Numbered from the stretch's first letter, positions 19,382-31,410 are shown. The stretch: 64,000 nucleotides of DNA from Rhypophila decipiens (GCA_033297075.1 MU858065.1:62001-126000), one strand, 5' to 3'. Notes: a model not told the origin generated them from the letters alone. Translations and numbers: made by a program.

Positions 19382-20860
19382 TTACTTGGCAACCCCCAAT
19401 CCAGCGAAATACTCCCTAAACACACCCATCTCCAACCCAAAGACTCCCTCGTGATCAATGAGATCAGCACCAGACCAAAAGCGGGCATCGACCTTGGTGA
19501 CCAAGCCGGGGTAAGATGTTCCCAGGCCCTCAGGCTCAGTGACGCCCCATGGGTGGCGCAGAATGACATATTGCTCTTGCATCTTGTCTGCTCCAGTGCC
19601 GGAGGTGGTCCACCCGAGAACGGAATACGCCATGTTAGCGACGAGGTTGCACCCTGCGAATTTGACAATGTTGTGCCCGCCGGAAGAACGCGCCGGCGAG
19701 GTAGGATGCGTAAAGGCGCACATGGGAAAGACCGTCTTGAAGTTGGCGCAGTTGGAGCGGATCAAGGAAAGCAAATCGGATGCGTTGCGGTGGTAGGTAA
19801 AGTAATACTCTGGGTTGTGGTCGGTGAGCTGGGCCATGGCTTTGATGGGATCACCGTGGGAGGTCTGGGTCAGATCGGGATGGTCGCTCTTGGAGTTGTT
19901 GGAGATCCACTTGGCAAAGGCTTTTTCGTAGAGGGAGGGCCAGAGGAAACCTTTGCCGCCGGAAGATCGGCAGTAGAGGAGGAGGCCGGAAGAGTTGTTG
20001 ACGGGCACTTCACAGTTTACTTCGACTGTTGTGGTTGGCGCGTCCATCTCGCCGCCTTTGGAGAAGAACTTGATGTGCATGGAGCAGGGCTCGTGGCGGG
20101 AGGCAGCGGCGAGGAGCGTGGAGCGGTTGCAATGCGTGATGGATTGGGGGGAGGCCCAGGCGACGGAGGTGAGGGCTGCGATGAGCCATGAGTTGCCGAT
20201 TGCTCCTTGGACGGGGTTGCTGAACTTGGTTGAGTCACGGTGGGCGAGGTGCGCGGTGATGTCCTCCCATGTTGCGTTTGGCGGGGTCCATTGGCCGGAT
20301 GAGTTGCTGTGGTGAGTGCGGAATGGAGTTGAGAGCTCGCCGATGGTGGCTGTCACATGGGAGTTGGAGAGGGTCTTGTTGGCAAGGGCCGATGAGTCGG
20401 CGGGCTCGAGGATCAAGCGGAGGTTGCCGTTGAACATGTAGGCGTGCTTGACCTTGGTCTCGCCAAGGTCGCCGGTCTTGCTGCCGCCAATGTCGGGGAC
20501 CATTGCGTTGAGATCGGAGAGCTTCGTGACACGAGAGAAGTCGGGAGTGATCATGTCGCGCTCGGTGAGCGTGTGCATCTCGTGGCTGGGGACCTGCTCA
20601 GCTTTCTCGGGCACCTTGCCGTCGAGGCGGATGCCAGCATAGATGACTGACTCGTGCTTCATGTCGAAGAGGTCCTCGTAGTCGCACTGGAGGATGTTGG
20701 AGATGACATCGGCAGTCGGGGCGTGGTGCCAGTCGACCTTGCGGCCCAGGATGGCCTCAACAAGGGCAAAGGGGTTGATGGCTCCGACATAGAGGCTCTT
20801 GGGCTGAGCATCGGGCTGGCGGGGTTTGGTGGCAGTCATGTTGTTGATGATGGCAAACAT
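19382..20860 (-). CDS. Calpain-fold protein lacking all catalytic residues, 492 aa
   Basis: A single exon opens with an ATG at 20860. The calpain (peptidase C2) core is visible in three places. Residues 218-230 read QGAIGNSWLIAAL, where active calpains have Cys at the position of Ser224. Residues 408-413 read ANMAYSV, where calpains have His at the position of Met410. Residues 434-439 read LRHPWG, where calpains have Asn at the position of His436. All three catalytic residues are therefore replaced, so thiol-protease activity is not expected; it probably binds or regulates. No EF-hand-like calcium site and no signal peptide are seen, so it is probably cytoplasmic. Length is within the range of fungal calpain-like proteins. 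The frame is clean, arguing for a maintained pseudoenzyme over decay. Confidence 0.8.
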   Translation of the reverse strand: MFAIINNMTATKPRQPDAQPKSLYVGAINPFALVEAILGRKVDWHHAPTADVISNILQCDYEDLFDMKHESVIYAGIRLDGKVPEKAEQVPSHEMHTLTERDMITPDFSRVTKLSDLNAMVPDIGGSKTGDLGETKVKHAYMFNGNLRLILEPADSSALANKTLSNSHVTATIGELSTPFRTHHSNSSGQWTPPNATWEDITAHLAHRDSTKFSNPVQGAIGNSWLIAALTSVAWASPQSITHCNRSTLLAAASRHEPCSMHIKFFSKGGEMDAPTTTVEVNCEVPVNNSSGLLLYCRSSGGKGFLWPSLYEKAFAKWISNNSKSDHPDLTQTSHGDPIKAMAQLTDHNPEYYFTYHRNASDLLSLIRSNCANFKTVFPMCAFTHPTSPARSSGGHNIVKFAGCNLVANMAYSVLGWTTSGTGADKMQEQYVILRHPWGVTEPEGLGTSYPGLVTKVDARFWSGADLIDHEGVFGLEMGVFREYFAGLGVAK

Positions 20861-23332
20861 GGGGGGAAAGGTAAAGTGGTACTGGAACGATGTTTTCTGG
20901 TTATCAAAACCAAGAAAGTGGAAGGAATGTGAAGTAACAGAAAAGAAGAAGGTGAGAAGATATCAAGGACCTGCCTGAGGACCTGCCTGGTTGATGAGGT
21001 GGAAAAGGTGTTGGAGTGATCAGAGTATTGGATGTTGGATGCTGATGATGATTCGAAAGATGTTGATTGTTGAGGAGGAATCCCTCTACTTATACGGATT
21101 CTTGCATCTGAGATTTCGTGCGGTGAAACATCATCAGCGTATACGTCGGACTCTCGGATTGAGAGTTTCGCACAGAGACGCAGGTGTGTGCCCATCATGC
21201 CACAGTCAAGAGGCCGGACCGCCAAAAGTTCAGACCAAGCATGTGCTAGGGGCTGGTTTGCAACGGCTTTCACCTGTCCGCCCCATTGTCAGGTCATGAT
21301 GGCGGTTCCAGTTTGCCGACCCATAAGGAGAGGCTGATGCAGGCTCAGTGCAGATCGCAGAGCCAGGCGAAGTGAAGCCTCGGTGCTGGAAGTCATACAA
21401 TGGATACAAGGCAGCTTCAGCAAAGCTGTAACACTATCACAGTTCAGCACATAGGGTTCAGTTGCATTCTTGGTCTTGCGCAACCAGCAAGCCTTGGCAT
21501 GTGGGTGAAAGAGCGAGCATGTCTCGATTGCCGCTCCATGATTCAGGGTTGGTATATCATCTTTTCTCATGACACCGAGAGCCCAGATTACAAGACTCGT
21601 GCAGTAGCAACGGACGACTGATGCCGATGTCAGCCGAGAATCACAGCCAAGAACCGGGAAAACGGACACAGATCGAGCAACCAAGCTTGACCATCCCAAG
21701 CCCCGACACTTTTCATAGGTGAGCGGTGTTTGTGTCTAACATTACCTGTAAGCTTTCAATGGCCTGAAGTGGTAAGGAATTAGCCTGGGTGTTGGCCAAG
21801 TAAAGCTGACCATGATCGGGGACCTGAATCGCCCAACGGACTCTACAGGTTCCCGAAAGACCTAGCCGCAGCATGCTCGAATGATGAGCAGCTGTCAAAG
21901 ATGCAAGTCTGGAGATGGCGCAAGCTTACTCTCGAGTAGTTGTGTTAGTGTAAACGTCCGCACCTAAAAGTTAGGGGGTGGAGCTCTTCCCCTGAAGCCA
22001 TACCCTTTACGGCAATATGTAAACAATGGACTGAACGACCTTTGAGGTGATCACCCACCAAGCCTATACCGGGCAAAAGGTAAGGTCTAGGCCATATTTT
22101 CTTGTGCTGGAAGAGCACCTTAATTCTCATCAGCGTTCTTTTTCATCTTTGAGGCAAGTTTAAAGCTACCCGTTTAAACGGTCTGCTACGGTCAACAGTT
22201 CCGGCCGATCGAACACCGCTGGCAACCGGCGGCAAGACAAAAGGGTCCGGACAATTAGCGCAAGACGGTTTATGAGCGGTACATGATCGATGTGGTAGTC
22301 CATGATAAGGCTATCGATGGTCTTTGGGCACTGTTCGGTTCGCTCCTAAAGTCCGAGTCAAGAATCGAAAGACGGGTCGCGGAGCTCTGACAAAACGGAG
22401 ATAAAGGCAACAAAAGGTCCGGGACATCCATATGGCACAAAGTGAGAATATGAACAATATCATAACAGTTTCTTCACTCTCCTGCATCGATTCTCGATCA
22501 TTCTTTCGATTCATTTATCCTTGTCACATCCCCATCGCCGCTCAGTTCATTTACTACGATAGATGAAGGTCCCATAATCTAGACAGTGTCCGCATGGTAA
22601 CTACTCATCACTGTACATAACTCACGTTCAGCTTCGCCAGCAGCAGGACATCTTAATCTTCATTTTGTCTTGAGTTCAGTTACAAACGCCTCATCAAACA
22701 AGAACAGTCCTTGCATAGATTCCTAGTTTAAGTTCTGATCTCATCGACCAGTTCTCATTTCACTTAACAAGCAGGAAAGATGAGGACTGTCAGAGTCTCG
22801 AGTAGGAGGCTTTACAAGGTCTACAATAAGTCTCATTCATTACTCTATTACTCTATTACTCAGAGCAAACACAACGGATAGAAGAGACCACAATGACCTG
22901 GCACTCGCCTGCTCGTCTGACGGACATGCCTCCTCGTTTCGGTTTTCCCAGCCCAGTACTTTAGCAATGGCCTCAGCGACCGGCGCCATTCCAACACGAA
23001 ATAACCACCGCAATTCAATGCTGGTGCTGGTGACTCCACACAGCCGCCCGTACTATCCACGACGGAAACCTTAACTTTAACTCTACGGCGAGAAGCTTGT
23101 ATAGACGACGACCGCACTTGTCCTGTACTCCCACCGAGCTTGCTCATGCTTCGAAAACTTTCCTCTTCCCGAGCAACAAAAAAGCCACCCAAATGCTCCC
23201 GCCATGCAAAATATTAAAAGATCTAATGTAATGTAATGGGTATAATGCTCTCTCCTCTTTCTCTCCCTGTACCTCAAGTCCAAACACCATGCTAACATAT
23301 CCAAGAAACAACTCCAAACAAAATGACCCTGT
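20861..23332. other. Intergenic 2.5 kb, no gene supported
   Basis: It holds the upstream region of the calpain-fold gene (20861-21250, with pyrimidine-rich minus-strand sequence) and the downstream region of the GT32 gene. Open stretches at 21289-21699 and 22860-23361 lack ATG-led protein-like sequence. A small repeat TCATTACTCTATTACTCTATTACTC lies near 22835-22860. Confidence 0.4.
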
Positions 23333-24301
23333 TCAATCAAGCGGAATCTGCCTCCAAGCACCCTTAAAGTAGTGCCTCACCAGCGCCCTCCTCGGCTTCC
23401 GCCAACTAAGACCATACTCGTCCATCCAATCCGCCCGAAAGCTCTCGAGCGGCAAGACCGCCACATCCTTGTAGTATCTCGGCCGATCGACGTGATAAAA
23501 GTCTTCAAAGCCCTTGATATTAGGATCCATCTCTTTCAGGCTCTCAAGGACGACCTCAGTCCAGGCAACAGGTCCCGTCGAGTTGAGGACGTTAAAATCC
23601 GAGATATCAGCCTTTTCTAACGGAACACCTTGTTGCGCCGCGACCCAGTGTAATGCGTTGATGGTCCGGTTGACCATGCGCTCGAGGATGGGATGCCCGG
23701 GCGCGGCAGAAATGGTCCATTGGCAGAACTGCACCGGGTGCATCCAATCTTTTGGGTGTTTATCTTGGGACTCGTCGTACTCGGGCGCTATTACGAGGTG
23801 AATGTCGCGACGTTTTTCGGGGGCGAGCCATTCCTCGAGGGGGACGATGGGCTTGGTGTCGGTGTCGCTGTATGTTCCCCCGCGGGCGAGGAGTAGGAGG
23901 TATCGCGTGAAGTCGGATTTTAAGGCAGGGTTCTTGAGCGCGTGGTAGGTGGACGCTATTTCGGGGCGGGACTTGAAGTTATTGTCGATAAAAGTCGACG
24001 CTTCGAGGTCGCTTACGAGGGTGTAGGTGTAGCCCGGCGCCATGGACACCCAGCGGGTGGAGTAGAGGTTCGTCTTGTCGAGGGTTCGCAGGGTCGGCGA
24101 GGCGAAGAAGATTTGCCATATTTGGCGCGGGATCGGGATCTCGGAGGCCGGCGGTCGCGTTATGGTTAGGGGCGTGGTGTAGGACTGTCGGAGCTGGAAT
24201 TGGAGGTAGACGAGGTTTAGGATTATCAGGGTGAAGACGACGGCGAGAATCTTCCAGACGTGCCGAAATATGCCGCCCGCCGGACGCGGGAAGGCAATCA
24301 T
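23333..24301 (-). CDS. GT32 (Och1-like) glycosyltransferase, 322 aa
   Basis: A single exon starts at the ATG (24301). The protein has the type II Golgi layout: a short cytosolic N terminus, a membrane anchor at about residues 17-36, then a lumenal catalytic domain. Family features are PRQIWQIFFASPTLRTL (about 58-74), KSDFTRYLLLLARGGTY (128-144) and the metal-binding DxD at residues 146-148. Known relatives transfer mannose (alpha-1,6, initiating outer chains of N-glycans) or related sugars from GDP-sugar donors. The subfamily here is uncertain, since fungi carry several GT32 paralogues. All key motifs are intact. Confidence 0.85.
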   Translation of the reverse strand: MIAFPRPAGGIFRHVWKILAVVFTLIILNLVYLQFQLRQSYTTPLTITRPPASEIPIPRQIWQIFFASPTLRTLDKTNLYSTRWVSMAPGYTYTLVSDLEASTFIDNNFKSRPEIASTYHALKNPALKSDFTRYLLLLARGGTYSDTDTKPIVPLEEWLAPEKRRDIHLVIAPEYDESQDKHPKDWMHPVQFCQWTISAAPGHPILERMVNRTINALHWVAAQQGVPLEKADISDFNVLNSTGPVAWTEVVLESLKEMDPNIKGFEDFYHVDRPRYYKDVAVLPLESFRADWMDEYGLSWRKPRRALVRHYFKGAWRQIPLD

Positions 24302-24977
24302 GGTGGATGGTGTGGTATTGCGACGGGCGGGCGATTGGTTTTATCCCCTGGTGGTGTGCAGAAGATAGACGAGATGCATGTGGCCGTCGTGGTTGCGATT
24401 GAAGCCTCTCGGGCGTTTTTGGGTGGTTGTTGAGGGTTCGTGAGAGTTGCTTGGCGTTGGTGGATTTTAGCGTGGGTGGTCTCCAAAAATAGGGCGATTG
24501 GTCGCCAGCCCCCGAAGCGGCTGCCTGCTGTGTTCGCTGGCAGGTCCTGTATTGTCAAAGAAACCGGGCCACTCGGAACGTCAGAATGGGATCATCAAAG
24601 GCCGTCCCACAGAGCAAAGACTCGGATGTCGGATTTATGTTTAATTGTGAGACGGACCTTCCCAGCTTTGCTCTAGGCGAGTTCGGGCGATTATTTGCCC
24701 CTTCGGGCTAGCGCGAAACGATAATGACGGGCCACGGCCTGGGTTCGTTTGTTCTCCGGGATTCTCCCTGACACCAAAACAATGATCATGCCGCCATTAC
24801 TCCGTATTCAGGAACCTGCATAATGATCAAGAACAAACCCCATTTGCAAGTACCAGTCAATTGAGAATATCTACCAAACAAAAGATATGTATACACTTCT
24901 CGCCAAAACACGCCATGTGCCACTCACTCTAGCTGCGCCCATCGATCCAAATCACTCCTCCAAACAGAACCCCGAAA
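24302..24977. other. Intergenic between GT32 gene and CoA-ligase gene
   Basis: No gene is seen. It contains the GT32 promoter side and the 3' end region of the ligase gene. Confidence 0.4.
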
Positions 24978-27113
24978 CTACAACTTCGCCTTGGCCACAT
25001 GAACAGGCCTCTTCTTCTTCTCGTAAATCTTGACCTCCATTATAACCCCCTTAACAGTCCCCTTCTGATTTCCCTCCTTCAACACTCTCCGCAAAATCTT
25101 CCCACTGGGACTCTTAGGAACCGCCTCAATAAAAACAATATTCCCCTTGAGCCATTTATACTTGGCAGTCCTCTTCTCAACATACGCCCTCACTTCATGC
25201 GCCAGCCTAACCAGCTCCTCCTTCTTCTCTTTCTCCCCTAACTTCCCCAAACTGGCAAGGACTTTGGCAGACGGAACGACAAACGCCCTAGGCCACTCGG
25301 TCGCTTCGTCAGAGTCATAAACCCCAATAACACCCGCATCAGCGACCGACTCGGACCCACAAAGCACCGCCTCTAATTCCGCCGGCGCAACCTGGTAAGC
25401 CCGTACTTTGATCAACTCCTTCAGCCGATCTGTAATCCTGAGTCGCCCATTCGCACACAGCGCGCCAACATCTCCGGTGCGGAACCATCCATCAGAGGTA
25501 AGCGCCTCATTGGTAACATCCATATTCACCACGACCCCCTTTTCTCCCGGTGCATGCTTCAAGAAACCAACAGGAAGATAAGCACTCATCAACCCCGGCG
25601 CGCGAATCAAGATTTCTCCTTCCTCATCCGTCTTCAACGCCGGAGTCTTGCCGTCCTTCCCAACCTCCGAAAACGGCGCGCTAATCATCAATTCCACTCC
25701 GTAATGTGGCTTCCCGGTATCCCCAGCTTGCTCGTGCATTTCCTTCTCCGTGATCCCCCTCTGCAACGAAGTCGAACCCGTCTCGCTAAGCCCATACCCA
25801 AGTCGAATCCTGAACCCACACCGCTGATAAACCTGCACAACAACCTCATGACCGAGCGGCGCTCCACCAGTCACACTCGCAACGATACTCTTAAAATCCC
25901 CCCTCTGGCAGTACGGCTCCACGACAGGAGACTTGGCAAGCATCACCGCCACCGGAGGAGCCATGTGCAGATACGTGACTTTATGCTTTGGGATAGCGTC
26001 CAGCATGAGTTGCAGACTAAACGCAGGCATGGTGTACACCTTTGAGCCAGTCGCCAGGGCAAGCAAAAAGACATTACAAAGCCCAAAGACGTGGTAAAAG
26101 GGTACATAGCCCAGCCAGCGCTGGGCTTGACCCAAATAAAAATCTGCGTCATGCCAGAGCGCCGCAACAGACATGTTCAGGGCATGATGCGAGAGAAGCA
26201 CGCCCTTCGAACGCCCCGAGGTTCCAGATGACCAGAGAATCACCGCCGTCCGGACTTTTGAACTCGACGCAGGAAAGAAAGACTTGCCAGCCGGGATGGG
26301 GGCCACAGAAGAAGAGAGCAATGCCCGCCAGTCTTTTTCCAGCGCGTGAGTGGGAGGGGGCGTATACGCCAGCGGATAAGTATCGTTGCCGTCAACAGTA
26401 AAGATGGGAATCTTTTCGAAAAACGGCTGATCATCTTCCTGGCGCAGAGCTTCGTGCATAGCGGGCAGACAAGATTTGGCCGTGATGATCACCCTCGGCC
26501 GGGCATTTTGCAGGATCCAGCTCAGCTCGGTGCTCGTCAGTGCTGGAGAGGCGAGAGTCGCTGTCAGGCCTGCGGCGAATACGCCGAGAAGGATGGGCGC
26601 AAAGGGGAGACCGTTGGGCAGCTGGATCAGCACGATGGGCGAGATCTCGGCTCCGGAGCGGCACGACGCTGTGGGCGGCAGTTTGTGGATCTGGGCCGGG
26701 TCAAGGCCGAGGTTGAGCAGATTTGCGCCCAGGAGGCGCGCATCGTTGGAGACTTGGCCGAATGTGAGTGTGCGACCTGGTTTTGTTTGGGCAATTTTGG
26801 TTAGTTTATATCCGATGTATCATGGCTACACAGATCTGATCTCGCTTGATGCTGTTCGCCAATTGGGCAATTCCGCAATAACCATGTGTGACCTGACCAT
26901 CCGAGTAAGTAACTTACCTGATGCATTGTCTATAAATATGGGCCGGCTGTCCTCTATCCTCGGCACGCGATGCGCCGCCGGAGTGAAGCTGCTCTGGTTG
27001 AGAAAAGGTTGGCTGAAGCAAAAGTCGAAGGTGTTGACAATTGGAAAGTCGTCTCCAGGTGGGGCGCCCGAGTAGGCCACGCCCGCCGTTTGACCCCTGT
27101 TGCTGAGAGCCAT
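24978..27113 (-). CDS. 4-coumarate-CoA-ligase-like acyl-CoA synthetase, AKL tail
   Basis: Exon 1 is 27113-26918 and exon 2 is 26776-24978. The 141-nt intron (GTAAGT...CCAG) restores the family strand GRTLTFGQV across the junction. The product is 664 residues, longer than many relatives. It is an adenylate-forming enzyme (ANL superfamily) that activates a carboxylic acid with ATP and joins it to CoA. The ATP loop SSGTSGRSKG lies at 248-257, followed by GYGLSETGS, DGWFRTGDVG and ITDRLKELIK. The catalytic Lys is about 625 in SPSGKILRR. The last three residues are AKL, a type 1 peroxisomal signal. This points to beta-oxidation-linked activation of an aromatic or fatty acid, but the substrate cannot be read from sequence. 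The ATG at 27113 is the only one fitting exon 1. Confidence 0.85.
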
Positions 27114-27614
27114 GGTCCTTTTGTTTGGGTGGTGAAAGTAAAGAAGGCGCAACAAAGCTCAATGTCAAGAAATGTCGAAATACAGCTCACCAACGATGAG
27201 AAAATAAAAGCTGTCAGAATGGGAAAAGAGGGATCAAGCAGTCACTGCGCCGACGGGATATTCTCCAGGTTAAAATAAACATGGGATTTTTGCCGTCGCG
27301 CACCTCCATCCATCCCCCCCTGCCCCTGCCGGCTCGCCTGGAACTTGGCTGGCGGTCGTCAACTTTAACCTCTGGCCGAGGGCTCGGTTGACCAAATCCG
27401 AACGCCGGTTCCCACGCTGGATTGCCCTGCCAAGCGACGGGACATGCTCCCTGGCTGGCAGCGCTAAGCCGTTTCTCTCGGCCTGTGGGTCCCCAGGAAC
27501 CCCGAAGTTGGGGGCCACGATTGCGACCTTCGGCAGTTGGGCCGGAAATGGGAGTTGGTGATGGGCCACGGGTCGAGGATGACACGACCGCTAGAACCAC
27601 CGTCCCTGACTAAA
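27114..27614. other. Promoter side of the CoA-ligase gene
   Basis: There is no gene here. GC-rich open stretches on both strands (27214-27600) have low-complexity composition and no protein-family features. Confidence 0.4.
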
Positions 27615-28017
27615 ACCATAACTGCCTAGCTGGAATAAATACCTTTACTTACTGGAACAAATACCTTAACTAACTCGAGTAAATACCTCGAATGGCTTGA
27701 ATAAATAACGTTACCTCTTTAAGTAAAGAGATCTCTAAGTAAATAAATGCCTGAACTGCCTCAGATAAATGCCTTGAATGGGTCTAATAAATGCCTTGAC
27801 TGTCTTGACTAGCTCGAATAAATACCTTAACTATCTCCAATAAATGCCTTACCTGCCTCGAATAAATGTCTTAACTGGCTCAAATAAATATATTGACTAG
27901 CTCGAATAAATGGCCTTGCTAGGTTGAATGGATACCTGGGACTGTTTTAACTACCTCGAATACATGCCTTGACTACCTCGAATAAATGCTCTTGCCTGGC
28001 TCGAATAAATGCCTGGA
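27615..28017. repeat. Minisatellite, about 22-bp units
   Basis: About 18-20 imperfect units follow the pattern CTCGAATAAATGCCTTGACTAG, with variation mainly in the last third. There are local insertions, such as the AAGTAAAGAGATC stretch near 27720-27740. It is non-coding and lies between the CoA-ligase promoter and the 3' side of the next gene. Confidence 0.85.
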
Positions 28018-28079
28018 TTAAAGGCCAAGACACTGGTTCTAGCGGTTGCGGGATGGAACTGGAACTGCATTCACAACCA

Positions 28080-28176
28080 TCTCGTCCAACAACAAGTTTA
28101 TGAAGGAAATCGCTAATCATTATGACTATCTTGTCCAACAACAAGTCTATCAAGGATAATCGCTAATCGTTATGGC
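28080..28176. repeat. Tandem duplication, two 48-49-bp units
   Basis: The segment with core GTCCAACAACAAGT, followed by ATCGCTAATC and TTATG, occurs twice in a row (28080-28127 and 28128-28176) with only a few differences. It lies just past the minisatellite, so the area seems prone to slippage or unequal exchange. Confidence 0.75.
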
Positions 28177-28299
28177 TACTCAGACAAGCCTCGTAACATG
28201 GACTCCCCACAATCCAATTCCAACATCCAGCATGGATCCTGTTCGCATCAAGTGGATTTGCATCTTCGCTTGCTGTATAACTGACACTCGTATACACAA

Positions 28300-29276
28300 C
28301 TACACATCGTCGGGCTCACAACCTACGTGCTTTAGATATTGATCCATCTCTTTTTTGGTCAAGTTGTGGTCTCCACCATCGTCCCACTTTTTCTGCGCTT
28401 GCGCCTCCACCGCGAGCCAGCTCTTCAGGTAGGTGAACAAGATCAAGTGTTCAGGCCACTTGGGCTTGGCAGGCTCAGTGTTGTCAGCTTCGGTGTTGGC
28501 ATCTTCGGTGTTGGCAGCTTCAGGGTCGGCAGCTTCAGGGTCGTCTTGGGCGGCTGCCAGATGGAACTCCTTGTCGATGGCCTTGAGGATTGATAGGCTG
28601 ACCGTATAGCCGCCCTCCTTTGCATTGGCCTGCATACCAACAGGAGTTGCCGCCATGACTAGCTGCAGATTCTCCCGTGTCTTCCTCAAAAACTTCCCCA
28701 GGGCCTCAAGACGGGTGAATCTCGGGTCACTTCGTAGGAGGAACCTATTGTAGCGCGTCCCCCTCCGGAATTTGCGTTGCGTGATCGTGTGGATTAAATC
28801 TTTGTAGCGATTGGTCCAATTCATGGCGTCCCAGACTATACGGGCGATGACTCTGGTTTGGAAGACCGGATGTCTTGACACCAGAGGCAGCAAGCCACGG
28901 AGTATGAAAACCTCTTTTTTAGCATAATCGAATATCCTCGCCTCGTCTTTCTCCAAGGGCCTGACAGCTTCGCCGAAGGCCTGCTTCGTGGCTGAATCAA
29001 TATTTTGTATCGCTCGATCAGCCATAGAACTTGTTCCTTTCCGTGACAATTTTTGTTTCACTGCCGACTGAATTAGTACGAGGCGCATGTGGGCCATGTG
29101 GGGGGTTGAAATGATTTCTCACCAGGTTTCGAAATTTCCTTCATCTGCTGCTCGGATATCCTTGAGCCGACATGATTGGTGTCCAGGGTTCTTCTACCGC
29201 TCGAGATTGCGCGCCAGCATCCTGCTCGCGCCTCGTTGGCTTCGCGAAAACGGGCAACAAGATGAAGCATGGGCAT
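28300..29276 (-). CDS. Hypothetical charged protein, 296 aa
   Basis: I do not recognise this protein. Exon 1 is 29276-29123 and exon 2 is 29036-28300. The intron GTGAGA...AAAG (86 nt) keeps the frame. A simpler model is a single exon starting at ATG 29025 (MADRAIQNID). The body is helical, rich in basic and hydrophobic residues (for example VFQTRVIARIVWDAMNWTNR). A short Ala/Glu/Asn repeat of the PEAANTEDANTEADNTE type near residue 235 is coded by a small tandem repeat. No signal peptide or membrane segment is evident. The C-terminal end is acidic (GCEPDDV). Confidence 0.6.
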
Positions 29277-30424
29277 GGTGACGGAAGGATGGAATGATGT
29301 CCCGGTTGTTAAAGATTATCGAGCAATGCTGTGAAGATGGATATTGTCTTTCGAATTCGAAGTAAGACTTGAGAATAAGAGAGCCAAAAGCAAAGTGGAA
29401 GTCTGTGCCAAAAAAACTGAAAGTCGGTTTACCGTTTACTTGATGCTGCAATTTTTGTCATGATCGGGGAGAAAAAAAACAACAGTCGTTAGTCTGTGAC
29501 GTTGGATCCGAGAGACTTGTGGAGCCGGGAGCAAAACCTTTGAAGAAGGAAGGATGCCAGTGTTGTCGGGAAGTCGCAGCCTTGTATCATGTTGGGATAC
29601 GTACCCGCTCCAGACCTGGCGGAGACGTTGAGACAAGCATGGGAAGGTTCATTGTGGTCATGTCTGTCACATGTCTGGGTGTCGTGTAATGGCTTATCCA
29701 GATGGGTGCCACGAAGCACCGCTTTGGCACTTGAATTCAGGTCGTCCCTTCCTGTCAGTTCAGCATACAAATGACCAACTGCCCAGCGTCACAGAACCTA
29801 AGCCCATGTGCAGTCTGGTCTGCCCCTTCTGTCTGGTAGATTCATACAGTTTCCGGATGATGCCATCATCCCAACGATCAGGATACGAGGCAGGTGAAGG
29901 AAGCCGGGCACCGTTCATGTCGAGTGCTCACTTCCCTAACAATCCGGACTCTGGCCCATCCAGCTCTAGTATGTACATAATTTCGTTGCAGCATGGCATG
30001 CGATCTGGACTTTGTTGTGCGTATCTGTTTTCACTGTCGTATGTCATGTTCCTTTTATTGTCTTGTATCACACCACGTCATAAGAATCAGACAAGATCTC
30101 CTTGATGAGCCCGTTAAGAAATAACAACAAAGTTCACGCGTGTGACAATGAGGTAGAGCAAGGTGCGTAAAAGATTGAACTCTTTTCCGATACATGATAT
30201 CCGAGTGGTCTTACATGAAGTGCATTTAGACAACAATCATCAGGTTATTTTAGCTCTGTTTACATAACCAATTGTGTAAAAGAATATACAAACGAATGAC
30301 GAGAAGATTTCGGAACCGAACAAAGATTCCTACAGCCCAAGATCAAGGTACATAGACAGTAGACTTGACTCTCCAACCAGACATTAGACAATACAAATCA
30401 TAAACAGCACATCATCATCCCACC
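29277..30424. other. Intergenic, no gene seen
   Basis: It contains the upstream side of the hypothetical gene and the 3' side of the protease gene. Overlapping open stretches near 29436-29774 on both strands lack coding character. Confidence 0.4.
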
Positions 30425-31410
30425 TTAGGGGAAGTCCTGTCTAGCTCTGGCAATGGCATTGACAAAGTTGGCACCCGAAGCAAATCCGGTGCCGATAGAG
30501 CTGGTGCCGCTTGCAACGCCATAGACGAAACGGCTGCCGTTCTCAAACAGCCAGAGGGGACCACCAGACTGGCCGGGCACGGCGTCGGCGTCGGTCTCGA
30601 GAGGTCCACCGGGCTCGCAGTCGGCGCAGCGAGACACCGAGATGGCCTCCTGGCGGTAGGGTCTCGAAGCGCCCTTGTCACCCGGGTATCCTTGGTGGAA
30701 CTGATCATCACTGTTAGCATCACCTCAAACAATCTCAACCCCAATTAAGGGGGACAAAGAAAAGGAATACTCACAAACATAGCCCGGTTCTTCTGCGCAT
30801 CGCAGTCAATAACCTTGGCACCAAGATATCCAGTCTGGTCACCGATAGGATCGGCCAGCACGAAAATGGCCCAGTCCTCCTTCTGGTTGCACGACCCACT
30901 ACCCTGGGCCATGGAAATCACCGCCACGACATTGGATCCGCCCAATCTCTCACCGTCGTAGTAGCTCGGTGCGAAGCGGCCCGATCCTCCAGCAGGGATC
31001 TGGCAATGCTTGGCCGTGGCTACCAAGCGACGACCGACCATGCTGCCGGAGCAGACGGCACCGGTCAGACTGACACGTCCGATGGCGGAGTAGGGATAGT
31101 CGGTGCTTGTCCAGAGGACACGGTTATCGGGGCCGATGATGCCACGGGCTGAGAGGGACTCCTCGTCCCGGGCGGAGAGAGTGGCGTTTAGGGGCGCGCC
31201 GGGGATGGAGGAGGCGTGGAAGGAGGCCAGGTCGGCTTCAGTGTAGGCGATCTCTGCGGGGGCGGCCTTGACGGCGGCGGTCTTGAAGCCATCTGAGGGG
31301 GTGATGGGGACCTTGAGGATGGGGTGGGTCCATTCTACTGTTGGGACGGCCAGGGCGGACGAGGTGAATGCCAGGATGGAGGCGGCGAGGACGGGGGATA
31401 GGTGGACCAT
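30425..31410 (-). CDS. Secreted trypsin-fold serine protease, 303 aa
   Basis: Exon 1 is 31410-30775 and exon 2 is 30700-30425. The 74-nt intron has GTGAGT, branch CTAAC and CAG. The ATG at 31410 begins a signal peptide (residues 1-21, ending SSALA). A propeptide of about 70 residues ends near ARG-IIGPDN (residue 90), which resembles the activation site of S1-family zymogens. The catalytic triad is visible: His135 in ATAKHC, Asp179 in EDWAIF and Ser257 in GQSGGP. Several Cys pairs (C120/C136, C203 and C237/C240) suit an extracellular enzyme. It resembles glutamyl-endopeptidase or V8-like peptidases more than classical trypsin, but the specificity is uncertain. Its role is secreted protein digestion. 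Confidence 0.85.

Noticed and set aside
19451..20191. 246-codon plus-strand open frame
   Set aside because: Gly/Val-rich shadow of the calpain-fold gene.
27615..28017. CRISPR-like array
   Set aside because: The repeat units are contiguous and imperfect, with no unique spacers; it is a minisatellite.
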